Position numbers and translations under genes: made by a program. 19,013 nucleotides of DNA from Funneliformis mosseae (taxonomy: Eukaryota > Glomeromycota > Glomeromycetes > Glomerales > Glomeraceae), in the NCBI GenBank assembly GCA_910592005.1, contig CAJVPP010001591.1, forward strand, positions 1 through 19,013, written 5' to 3'. Under the pieces are notes generated by a model. The model did no database searches, was not told the origin of the DNA, and was given only the letters and a program-made list of their open reading frames with translations. Of the stretch, positions 9,297 to 18,939 are shown piece after piece. Position 1 is the stretch's first letter. Each line of letters opens with the position of its first letter.

Positions 9297-9508
9297 TGTG
9301 AAAAATTTAACAAGAAAAAATGTTCAATGAAAAAAAAATAAATATTATATTGGAATGTAATAATGTGAAACATGTGACGATAACCCTCACGAATCAAGAT
9401 GCAGGGTCAATGATGGTTAGATATTAATATAAAAATATAAAAACTAGTTTTCAACTTTCGAGAATTGCAAAAAAAGAAATTTATATAAAAAGAGAAAGAA
9501 AAACAAAA
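9297..9508. promoter_or_regulatory. Shared 212-bp divergent promoter of SUS1 and ATP14
   Basis: The start codons of SUS1 (minus) and ATP14 (plus) are 212 bp apart with nothing else between, so both 5' UTRs and both promoters must fit here. The ATP14 side holds TATATAAAA (9482-9490), but this is only about 20 bp before the ATG and may simply be leader. No CCAAT box or other recognised site was seen. Confidence 0.5.
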
Positions 9509-10089
9509 ATGAGCTCACTAACTTCGAGGTATTTAAGGCAAACTTTTCGTTTATCACGTTCTACACTCATTTCACGCAATTTTACTGCGTCTGCACCTGT
9601 GAAAGGTAAATGCGATTTATTGAGGTTTATTTTTTTTTTTAAAAAAAAAAAAAATATATTGAAAATAAAAAAACTCTATAATAAATTAGACTCGGTTCAA
9701 AAATTATATATAAAAATATTAAAGACTTATACGCCTACTGGAGAGGTAATTGAAACATATCAAAAAATTTTTTCTTTCAATACATTCATTAACCTAACTT
9801 TTTAAAAAGAAAACTGGTTCAGAGGTCGGCCAAGTAAAAGAATTGATTTTGCCCTCCGCCCCTAAGGTAATCGATTTTTATTTTTCATTGATCAAATAAA
9901 TGTTTGGATTCTGATTCTAATATTATATATATAACTATCTATCTATAGCCACCAACAGTCGATACAAGTGTTTCTTCAGAATTGTTATCTTCTTATGAAG
10001 CTGAAGATTTGCCACCACCCGAAGTCGTTCTTGCAGCTGAATCTTTAGAAAAACGATTAATAGATAATTCTACTGCACACGCTTATTAA
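9509..10089 (+). CDS. ATP14: F1Fo-ATP synthase subunit h (ATP14)
   Basis: Peripheral-stalk subunit of the mitochondrial F1Fo-ATP synthase in fungi. Exons: 9509-9605, 9690-9745, 9810-9866, 9949-10089, giving 116 residues (yeast Atp14 precursor: 124). The first 30 residues form a typical presequence, rich in Arg, Ser and Thr with no acidic residue, ending around SRNFTASAP. The mature start reads SVQKLYIKILKTYTP, matching the family's V-x-x-L-Y-x-x-x-L-K-x-Y-x-P motif. GQVKELILPSAPKPPTVDTS then matches the family's proline-rich centre, and the C-terminal half is acidic (SSYEAEDLPPPEVVLAAESL). A second possible acceptor at 9724 would give a different frame ending early. I chose 9689 because only it restores the family motif. 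The gene converges on YME2 with 128 bp between stop codons. Confidence 0.85.
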
Positions 10090-10217
10090 ATCGTTCATAT
10101 TAATTTTTTTATAACAAATATTTATCATTTTTTGGACTTGATTTAAAAAAAAAATTTCAATTAATTAAAGACATATTTGTTATTTAAATTTTAAATTAAT
10201 TTAAATTACTTTATTAA
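10090..10217. other. Convergent spacer between ATP14 and YME2
   Basis: 128 bp of AT-rich DNA that must hold both 3' UTRs unless they overlap. A minus-strand AATAAA (10215-10210) lies two bases after the YME2 stop. Whether it is the working poly(A) signal cannot be told from sequence. Confidence 0.4.
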
Positions 10218-13200
10218 TCATCCTAATGCAATCACTTTTCTAAGTTCTTCGATTTGTTTTTGATATGCTTCTGTGCGTACATGACTTTTCTTCAATAACG
10301 ATAACAAGAATTTCACTCGATGATCTACGGTTTCCGGTACATTACCATTACCAAATAACCATTTACCATCTATTTTAACAAATAATGATCCCAATTTTTC
10401 AAGTTCATCCTCGTACTTTTTGATCTTATTATTCTCAAGTGATAAAAGATGTTGAGTTGTTTGAAGTTCCATGGTTGCTGCAAATAATCTATCAAGACTA
10501 ATTTCCGCAAAAGCCGCTTGATAAAGTGGTTTCCCAGGTTTTATAGTATTTGGACGACCTAAATTCATTCAAATCATTCAATTGGTCAATTAGTTAGAGT
10601 TTATCATAGAAATATCTTGTCATAGTTAGTTCTCACCATTGAACTGCGTAATAGATATTAGTTCAGCTTGTTCCATAGCTCTAATTTGAGTATCGTCTCC
10701 ACCAAATATCGGTGAAAATTTCACAGAATCATAGGATACCTATTTATAAAAATCAAATTCCATATCAATACCAATATTATCTTTGTTGTTAAGTTTTCAC
10801 AAAACGATATAAAATATTTAATATCATACAGTTTCCCCTTTCGATAATTTTTTCATTATTTCCCAAAATTGTATGCCACTCCAAGGAATGGTTGTTGCGT
10901 CTTCATTGTCGTCACCAAATGCAAGTTTACGGACATCAACTATTGCTTTAACAACAAGATCTTGCAGCGCATCTATAAATGAATTTGAGAATACAATATT
11001 AAATGATGTAGCAATAATATAAAAATAATAAAACATTACAATTAAATACCAATTGGTCTTTGTCCGCTACGTATTTTATTAATAAAGAGTCGCAAGTCCG
11101 TTAACCGCCCGCCAAGTGCACCAACGGCTTCTTCCAATCCTTCAAGGTTTTTATCATGTACATGACGCTTTACCAAACTAATGGCTCTTTCATGTGGGGC
11201 ATCCGAAAGAACAGCATAATGGAATGACTTATTTGGAAGAGCTAAAATAAAAAGTATAAAATTAAATTAAAAAACTTAGGATGATAGAATGTTAAATAAT
11301 ACACTTACCTCGACTTAGATGCTTGATAATTCCTATATTTGAACTTACAAACACTACATGCGCAACCCTATTTTCAACAAGTAAAGCAGCTAATTTTGCC
11401 AAATGATCCCATAACTCGTGACTTTCCTTATCCTTGGTCATGTAAGCATCAATTACTATAATAGGAATTTCTGCCGGGTCATAAGAATCAACTATAGGAG
11501 CTTCAAGATAGTCGTGTGTTTTTTTCTGATTGTACCATGACTTCTTGGTTAATGATTCAGGTGCGATATCATGCAAAGAAATTGCAAGTGCGTCAAGGAT
11601 TTTCTTAATTTCAGTATCAGTTGTTGAAGAAAACCCAACTAAAAATAAAAACTTTAAATGGTTAAACTTTAAACAAGATTTTCATCAATAAAAATTATCA
11701 ATACCCGTTTTCTGCCCTATAGTTGCGCTGGCAAATCCATCAATCAAATTTGAAAGAGTAACCAAGAGAGTGAAAACAGGGAAATATCCCACTTGTTTTG
11801 CTAACTTTAAGACAAGTTCGTTTTCATCCCGAGAATTGAGGATAACATCACATTTTATAAATACTTTATTTCTATTAATAAAATATTAATTCAGATAATT
11901 GTTAATGCAATAATAATAATAATAATAAATTGGTCACCTCTTTTTTTGTACAACTTTATTAATCAGGCCACTTTTACCGCTGCCGGTTGGACCAAGTAAA
12001 ACAATAAACGTTTCTAAATTGATATATCAGTCAGTTATTGAAATCATTTCACATGACATTACATAAAAAAAAGTACCTGGTGGTTCTTTTAACCAATTTA
12101 GCAATTTAGCTTCTTCCTGTTCTCTTTCTTTCCAAGCACTCAGATCAGCGAAAGATTCATCTTCGTCTTCGGACGTTTCACGAAGAGCCCTTACTCGATC
12201 AATTGTCTCCTTCCTAAGCCATTGATACAAACGATATTCCTGAATGTTGAACCGTTGTGTGACTTTTGATGTTATGAAGAAGACGCGGATTGGGTCAAAA
12301 CTATAGGTTTTAATTAATTTATTTAAATTGCCTAATAATATTATATTTAAAATTGAAACTTAAAGACAATAAATGAATTACATGGTATAAGTTATGAAAG
12401 CAATTGAGGCAGCAATAAGTGGAACCTTTAAAGCAGCACAAATTAGTATATAAATACAAATATAACAATGTTTGAATATCTCAGAAAAATAAATAACTCA
12501 CCGAAATCCTCGGATGAGCTGCCATCCAATTATAAACTTGATTTGTTTTCTATTCGATTTCCCAATATCAATGTAAATGAAATGAATACTACCATGTATT
12601 TGAAAAAAAAAATATATATATATATATAATATATTATTTGTTAATTGACTACTATAAAATTCTTACAAGAGGCATATCATATATAATATTCAATCTTGTG
12701 CCGTTCACAATTACTCCATGTACGCAATTTTTGGCACTAGTAGCTGATCGCATTCTCGAGTATAGTACCATTACGTATCGTGGAAGATCTTTAGAAGATG
12801 ATGGTAATAAAGTTATGTCCCGAATTATGCCATATGGTCGGAGGTAATTATAAAGAGTTTCCTGGTAAGATAATTCAGTTTGGTTAACATCTAGTAAATT
12901 TTGTTATACGAAATATAAAGATAACCCGTACAATTGAAACATCTGGTCCTTGAAATTCAATACGTAAACGGCTGTACGTTGAATAAACACATTAATATAT
13001 TGAAAGATTGAATAAATCATATAAACATATATATTTCTCTCTAACCTTGCAGGGTATCTATTAGTTAAATCTTCAATAAACGGTTCTCCCTGATGAAAAG
13101 GGTTAATTCTCGGAAGCATTATATATATATTATTAAATTACCACAAAGAATATAGATATAATATATATATATAAAACCTTGACCAAATATGCCTTGGTTG

Positions 13201-13797
13201 GGCGAACGTTGAACCATGGTATAATATTTTTGTCTTTCAAAAAAGCCTGTACATTTTGACTTATTTCCTCCAATGCCTTCTCTCTTTGAACTGGATCTAC
13301 TCGAAAAGTAAATTTAACCAACATTCCACCTTCCTTTTTTCTAATATAATAATCCGAAAATTTCTAATTAATTATTATTACATGAATTTTGAATATATTT
13401 CAATTAAATACCTAGGTTCTACACCTTCGACTTTAAACTTATATGGCATTTCAGCCTCAGCAGGAATCCATCTTCCTGCTTTCAATTTCTTTTCTAGCCT
13501 ATCTCTATTCGACCTAACAAGAAAATGCCGAACATCAAAAGACCCTATCTTAAGAGGGTATATATTATCATAGTAAAATCGACCATGCTCGACTTTTTCA
13601 ACCTATTAAATGATAACTTTTAATAAAACAATTTGATTCTAGATAATTTTTATTATAAAATAACGTACCGAAGCTGTTTCCGCTGCTACTTCAGAAGCTC
13701 TTTGTATAGAACGAGACAAATTTAAGGGTAAATGAGTACATTTGCGAGAAAGTATTATCTTTGAAATTCTCGTTTGATTTTGAAGGATTCGAAACAT
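10218..13797 (-). CDS. YME2: Mitochondrial escape protein 2 (RNA12-type inner-membrane protein)
   Basis: Yme2 is a mitochondrial inner-membrane protein linked to mtDNA nucleoid maintenance. Sixteen exons: 13797-13669, 13602-13412, 13340-13178, 13089-13046, 12971-12943, 12890-12667, 12549-12502, 12425-12382, 12300-12077, 12013-11938, 11871-11705, 11638-11309, 11241-11050, 10972-10830, 10739-10637, 10558-10218. They give 815 residues (yeast 850). The N-terminus (MFRILQNQTRISKIILSRKC) is basic with no acid, as in a presequence. An RRM-like domain follows at about 176-265 (RLRIEFQGPDV, LRPYGIIRDI, AKNCVHG). One membrane span is at about 277-295 (VPLIAASIAFITYTIFDPI), then FNIQEYRLYQWL. The ATPase-like RNA12 domain has Walker A GPTGSGKS (373-380) and a Walker B-like PIIVIDAY (D510). 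AMEQAELISITQFNGRPN and the coiled C-terminus fit the family. All introns are GT-AG except intron 5 (12942-12891), which reads AT-AG. The smallest exon is 29 nt. Confidence 0.9.
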
Positions 13798-13988
13798 TAT
13801 TGATGCGGAAAAACTTTTGTTTGGCTAAAGGAAGAAATTCTTTATAGGGTTTTGGTTTTTTTCATCGTTTTTGGTTTTGGTTGATTAGTTGATTGGTCAG
13901 ATCTTTGTAATCAAAGATCTTGAATATTTCTTATGTAAGCAAAGTTATCATAAATTCAACCAATTTAAGATGTGTACTTTGCTGTATA
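13798..13988 (-). promoter_or_regulatory. YME2 upstream region with CCAAT box and palindrome
   Basis: On the minus strand a CCAAT pentamer lies at 13896-13892, about 95 bp before the YME2 ATG. It suits the HAP/CBF factors that control many fungal mitochondrial genes. Just upstream is a perfect inverted repeat, AGATCTTTG-TAAT-CAAAGATCT (13899-13920). The MITE begins at 13989, 191 bp from the start codon. Roles are inferred from motif and position. Confidence 0.4.
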
Positions 13989-14097
13989 CAGTCCTCTCTA
14001 AATGCACGTATAGTAATCATATAAAAAATTTCTTAAATGCACATTTTTTTAAAATTTTCACTATGGTCCCAAGGGGGAGCATTTAGAGTTGACTGTA
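13987..14097. repeat. Complete TA-flanked MITE (copy 2)
   Basis: The element runs from CAGTC at 13989 to GACTG at 14095 (107 bp), with TA on both sides (13987-13988 and 14096-14097), the target duplication of Tc1/mariner-pogo elements. Terminal inverted repeats of about 20 bp read CAGTCCTCTCTAAATGCA on the left and CAGTCAACTCTAAATGCT on the right, read inwards. A second TTAAATGCAC occurs internally at about 14033-14042, and GGTCCCAAGGGG matches copy 1 at the window start. No coding capacity. Confidence 0.85.
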
Positions 14098-14184
14098 CTA
14101 TTAGGAAAGGTTTGCGACTTATCCATGTTCTCTATAATAAGTTATTAAGAATGAGAAATTCTCAAGTTTTTTGAGGGGACTTGA

Positions 14185-14490
14185 TTAGGAACAAGTGGTG
14201 TATTTTCGATGATTATAACATTCCCTCACAATATTAAAAGTAATCAGATGAAGAGTGAATTGAAGGACCAAATCTGTCTTGAACAACTTTAGTATGTTGA
14301 CTTGACACTTAAAACAATTAAATCAAAAATTAAAGAAGAGCAACTCGATTGGACGTGTAATATCTTGGATAAGGAAAATCTGGAAAGCTCAAGTTTAATA
14401 TTCAATGTTTATCCTGCATGCATTAAGATATTTTTTCTTTTTACCGCATTAAAATTTCGGAACCGAAACTTACGAGGGACGAAGTTTTAA
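14185..14490 (+). pseudogene. Unrecognised coding relic with an internal stop
   Basis: One frame is open from 14185 to 14489 apart from a single TAG at 14290-14292. Before the stop it reads HNIKSNQMKSELKDQICLEQ; after it, KTIKSKIKEEQLDWTCNILD. The composition is protein-like and the frame does not change across the TAG, suggesting one ancestral coding piece. No family was recognised. It starts 90 bp after the MITE, so it could be transposon-derived, but no transposase motif is visible. Confidence 0.25.
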
Positions 14491-14985
14491 TAATATTATT
14501 AATTTGGGGTTGCTTACTCTGAATGAATGCTTTTCTTACATATAGAGCAGATCGGTAACTATCTAAACTTACTATAGCAAATTATAAATCTAATTATACT
14601 TATCTTACTTTTTTGACATTTATTCAAAATGATTTAATCTTAATACTTTTTAGGATTGAGATATTTGTCTAATATAAATTTATGTTAGTAATATCCAAAA
14701 AAAAAAAAAAATATCTGATGTTTAATATAATAACTTATATATTAAGCTTTATTTTATTTTTAATTATAATTTTTAGATATTTTTTAATGATCAAAATAAA
14801 TTAAAATTATTAGAGTATTAATTTAAAAGAGTAAATTTATTCATTGCAGGGGGACGATACTCCTTATACATCGCCTTTTATATATATCCCTTACCTAACC
14901 TACCCTACCCTAATCCTAATCCATGTGATACTAACCTAGGTGACAAATAGGGTACCCAGAATATATACAAAATGAAAAAGGGAGG
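14491..14985. other. AT-rich spacer with degenerate CCCTAA-like tract
   Basis: No gene seen. At 14888-14922 the sequence is a run of loosely repeated CCCTTACCTAACC / TACCCTACCC / TAATCCTAATCC units, resembling a degraded fungal telomere repeat (CCCTAA) or a pyrimidine-rich simple repeat. It is too irregular and short to be a real telomere. Confidence 0.4.
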
Positions 14986-15529
14986 GTGTGACACTGGGGT
15001 GTTCCATCAACTAAAACATTGTTAAATATCATATAAATATTTACTATTAGAATTTTTTTTGTAAATCTGATAGTTAAATTTGCTTTATAATAATCTTCTC
15101 ACTAAAATCTATAAATTTTAGACTTTAATAACTTTAGATTCTTCTTAATATCTTCGCTCCAAATTTTACAAAAACATTCTAAATTATTGTCTCTTTCATG
15201 TAGCAACTCGCTTTTTCTAAAAAAAAAATATTATTTACGTTTCAAGAAATAAAAATTTTTTTCTTTGTTGTTTTTCCAAGAAAGCGAGGTGTCACATTTT
15301 TTTTTAGGTTATAAATTATTCATTTACAGTTTTTTTTTCTGAATGCTAACATATACCGAAGAATTAAACGTTAAAGATTTAGAATTTTTTATTAGGAAAA
15401 TCGTAATAATAGTAGCAATTAATTAGGTTCGACATGTATGCTTCACAAAAAATCTCTAATAGTAAATTTTTATATAATACTTAACAATGTTTTGATTTAC
15501 ATAGTTGATGGAACGCCCCAGTGTAACAC
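14986..15529. mobile_element. 544-bp element with long terminal inverted repeats
   Basis: GTGTGACACTGGGGTGTTCC (from 14986) is mirrored by GTGTTACACTGGGGCGTTCC, read inwards from 15529. The first 27 bases match at 25 positions. After an 8-nt indel the match continues through CAAAACATTGTTAA and TTTACTATTAGA, so the arms are about 76 and 84 bp (14986-15061 and 15446-15529). If the true termini are CACTG, the flanking triplets are TGA and TAA, a 2-of-3 match to the 3-bp duplication of CACTA-type elements; other superfamilies are possible. There is no open frame of note, so the element is non-autonomous. Inside lies a second stem, CTCGCTTTTTCT (15207-15218) with AAGAAAGCGAG (15278-15288), and a small stem at about 15102-15121. 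It sits 240 bp before the eIF2B delta start. Confidence 0.75.
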
Positions 15530-15768
15530 GGGTGACGTCTGCGATGAATAAATTATTTCTAATAATATTGCGATAATAAAATTTTATATTAACCAATTAA
15601 TTAACCGAAATCTTAATTAACCGTTACTTTCCCACCATACACAAAAAAAAAAAAATTTTCGGGACTGCCGATCGATCAAAAATATAAGAACGAATATTCC
15701 CAATCTTTATAATAAACATTCTCGGATATCTAGGCTTTGTTACTTTTGAAATTAGCTGTATCAAGAAA
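15530..15768 (+). promoter_or_regulatory. Upstream region of eIF2B delta
   Basis: 239 bp between the inverted-repeat element and the start codon. TTAATTAACCG occurs twice in direct orientation (15597-15607 and 15613-15623), and an A13 run follows at about 15642-15654. No other recognisable control site. The frame upstream of the ATG stays open for some distance but has no nearby in-frame ATG, so 15769 was kept as start. Confidence 0.35.
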
Positions 15769-17837
15769 ATGGAAAAAAAATCTGCGAAAGAAATGAAAGA
15801 AATGACAAAGGCAGAACGTCGGGCAGTTCAGGAGCGTCAGCGCGCAGAAAAAGCTGCACGCGCCGCTGGAGGGACGACTACAAAGAAGGGCTCGCAAGGT
15901 TCTGCTACCAGTGTTGTAGTAGGTTCCACTGCCGATTCTGGTTTTGCACATCAGGAATTTTCATTTACACCTAGTGATTCTAAGCATAAAGAAAAACAGC
16001 AAAAAGAATTAAAGAAAGAAAGCAATAAACAGGTTGCACTGTTCTCTCATTTAGAAATCGCAAAAGGTGCTAATACAAGTTTAGATATTCATCCCGCAGT
16101 TTTAGTTATAGGATTACAAATTGCCGAATTTAAAATTTGTGGAGCCAATGCCCGCTGTATTGCTACTCTAACAGCTTTTAAGAAGGTTTGATAAATTACC
16201 AAATTGAATGTCGTAACTTATGTTAAAACTAGTGGCAGCATCTAATAAGAAAATTCTTGACTTATTTAATCTCTTTTCACAGGTAATTCAAGATTACAAA
16301 ACACCGGAAGGGACAACTTTGTCCCGTCATTTGCCCACTCATCTATCTCCTCAGATAAAATATCTGGTAAATTCAAGACCTATGTCAGTTGGCATGGGTA
16401 ACGCAATTCGTCATCTTAAATTGGAGATATCTACGATGGATATTGATTTAGCGGATGATGATGTATGCCATTCTAAAGATATTAATTTAAATCGCGTAAT
16501 TCTTGAAATTATTCATTATTAAAGTAACGATTTTTTTTTAACTTACTAGGCAAAGCGTTTATTATGTGAAAAAATTGACAACTTTATTCGCGATCGTATT
16601 ACGTTTGCAGATCGTGTTATAGTTGATTATGGTTTACAGAAAATACAGGATGATGATGTGATATTAACATATGCTAGGTGCATTTAATTTCTTATATAAC
16701 TTTTTTAATTCATATACTGGTAGCCAGTTCTAAAAAGAAATTGCAAATATTAAGATCATCGGTTGTACAGGCATTGTTATTAGAAGCACGAGCAAAAGGG
16801 ATACGATTCAAAGTCATCGTTGTGGATTCAAGACCCAGACTTGAAGGTAATTAATTCGTAATCCGCCGATCATGTTTAGCAAATCTATAATTGATTCACA
16901 GTTTTTCTAATAAAATGGTAATTTCAATCATATCATACTAATGAAAATTTTGTATTTATTAACCAAATTTCATTAATGTATTATTATTATATAAAGTATA
17001 TTTTATAGTTTCTTTCTGCAATTTTCTTTGAGGACATTTCTGGATTCCGAAATTAATAGTATACCTTATATAGATTATTAAACATGGTCGGCGGAATGTG
17101 GATTCAAATTTAATAATTTTATCATCTCGCTATTTTTATTAAAAACATTATGCATTTAATAACTTTTCACCGTAAATTTCAAGGTAAAAGACTTTTAAAG
17201 CGCCTTGTAGATGCTGGAATTAGTTGTACATATGCCTTTCTTCATGCAGTTGGGTTTGCGTTAAAGGATGTTTCAAAAGTTTTTCTGGGTGCACATGCTT
17301 TCATGTCAAATGGCGCGCTTTATTCGCGTGTTGGTACCGCGATGGTAGCAATGATGGCAAAGGAAAAAAATATTCCTGTAATCGTATGTTGTGAGACATA
17401 TAAGTTCACGGAAAGGGTTCAACTAGATTCATTCGTTATGAATGAACAAGGTAATATGAAAGAAATGAGGAAAATTTGAACTTTATACTAATGCTATTTT
17501 CCAAATATTTTTTTCCTGAGTTGTAATTTTATATCATTTCTAGGAAATCCCGATGAAATGGTAAATATTTCTACAACTTCAACTCCAAAGATTGGATTGT
17601 TGGATGGATGGCTTCATAAACCGGATTTAAAACTTTTAAATTTGTTGTATGATCTGACTCCTTCAAAGTATATTACAACTGTAATTACAGAAATTGGCAT
17701 GATTCCATGTACCAGCGTTCCTGTGGTAAGAATAATTTCTATATGTGTTCTTCGTTTAAAAAGTTTTCTTAATAAATTCTATATATACTCATATATATCG
17801 ACACTTGAAGATTCTAAGAGAATACAAGCAAGCATAA
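15769..17837 (+). CDS. GCD2: Translation initiation factor eIF2B, delta subunit
   Basis: Regulatory subunit of the eIF2B guanine-nucleotide exchange factor, which recharges eIF2 with GTP and senses phosphorylated eIF2 alpha; cytosolic. Exons: 15769-16185, 16283-16462, 16550-16677, 16755-16846, 17184-17450, 17544-17725, 17811-17837, all in phase, giving 430 residues. The first 45 residues are basic and Ala-rich ([20 protein letters not shown]), the usual delta start, but the tail is shorter than in yeast (651) or human (523). The IF-2B core follows, with [17 protein letters not shown] ([10 protein letters not shown] at 171-180), [14 protein letters not shown] (266-273) and the [20 protein letters not shown] loop. 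The C-terminus is [20 protein letters not shown]. Intron 4 (16847-17183, 337 nt) is several times longer than the others and contains an inverted-repeat element. Exon 4 has an alternative in-frame acceptor at 16727. A possible AATAAA lies at 17910-17915. Confidence 0.95.
16860..17096. repeat. MITE-like inverted-repeat element inside eIF2B delta intron 4
   Basis: AATCCGCCGATCATGTTTAG (from 16860, arm to about 16889) is mirrored by ATTCCGCCGACCATGTTTAA, read inwards from 17096 (arm from about 17069); both arms end in AATCTATA. About 26 of 30 positions match. The enclosed 237 bp is AT-rich with no coding frame. It accounts for nearly all the excess length of this intron. No convincing target duplication was seen, so the superfamily is open. 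Confidence 0.7.
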
Positions 17838-18939
17838 ATTGTATAATCTGATTATTTATCAAGATCTTAGATTTGCTAATTTGTTTTGTTTATCAAGGCC
17901 AAAAGTTACAATAAATAACGTCACTCGTTGGAATAATATATTGTTATTATAAAGATGTTTTATTATTTATACTTATAAATTAAATTTATGTTATTTCTAA
18001 AAAAAAAACTTATTATATAAATTAATCAAAAGTATTAATTTTATCCCTGTATGTTATGTATTACAAATGTTTATATTATACAGAAAATTACGCTATTACA
18101 TGATAAAAAACTTGCCACGCTAAATCAATATGAAATTATCATATGATACTCTCTACCCTTAAATTCATGAACAATTCTTGTTAGTTAATCATAAACAAAA
18201 AAGAATAAAGATTGCAAGTGTTTTAATGATCATCAGTCAGGACTTTATGGGTATTTGATTCAAAAATAAAATAAAGAAGCATAAAAAAATATGTATTACA
18301 ATAATACAGGTTTCGAATAGGAAAATAAATAGAACTCTTTTTTACTCTATGATAATTAATATTTATTTTTATATCATATAAACTTAAGCCACAATTCATA
18401 AAAAACTATGCCTGGATACTTTTTTCAGAGTAAATCCAGTTAAACTTTAATTTCCCATAAATAATACAAACTTAGCTGTAATTCCTAGTGATTAATACCT
18501 AAAGTTCAACTATTAGATATTAGTATTAATAAGAGTTTTAAAACAAGGATCTGTATACTTTATAATTGTTGAATGATAACAATCATGAATTAACTCCCTT
18601 AGAACATATTAAACAATCATTATACTCACTATTTGTTAAATAAGTGAAAGTTGTATAGAATTTATTTAAACTAAGTTTAATTAAACAATCTTTTAATTGT
18701 TGCAGAATTTAATTATTAATTTTAGCAATTCAAAAAATTTTATAAAAAAAATTTATATTAGACATTTTTATAATAAATAAAACAAATATCAAAATGTTTG
18801 CATTAACCAAAAATTTTAATCTATAAAGAGTATTTAGATAAAATTTTCTTCAATTTTAAATTACTCTTACTTTCAATCAATATTTTTTAGTCTCTAACTT
18901 CAATTTGAGCAATTTGCTACTGAAAAGTTAATCAAGATA
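17838..18939. other. Gene-free AT-rich region downstream of eIF2B delta
   Basis: About 1.1 kb in which no frame reads as protein and no exon-like block with splice sites was found. It includes the likely eIF2B delta 3' end (AATAAA at 17910-17915). A cluster around 18320-18900 is rich in AATTTAATTA-type simple sequence. Nothing else was recognised. Confidence 0.5.

Noticed and set aside
9197..9397. 66-codon minus-strand frame overlapping SUS1 exon 1
   Set aside because: A shadow frame; the SUS1 frame at 9296-9220 spliced to 9146 restores the ENY2 motif.
12891..12909. 19-nt GT-AG 'intron' in YME2 that would also fix the phase
   Set aside because: Far below a workable spliceosomal intron length, and it would insert non-family residues.
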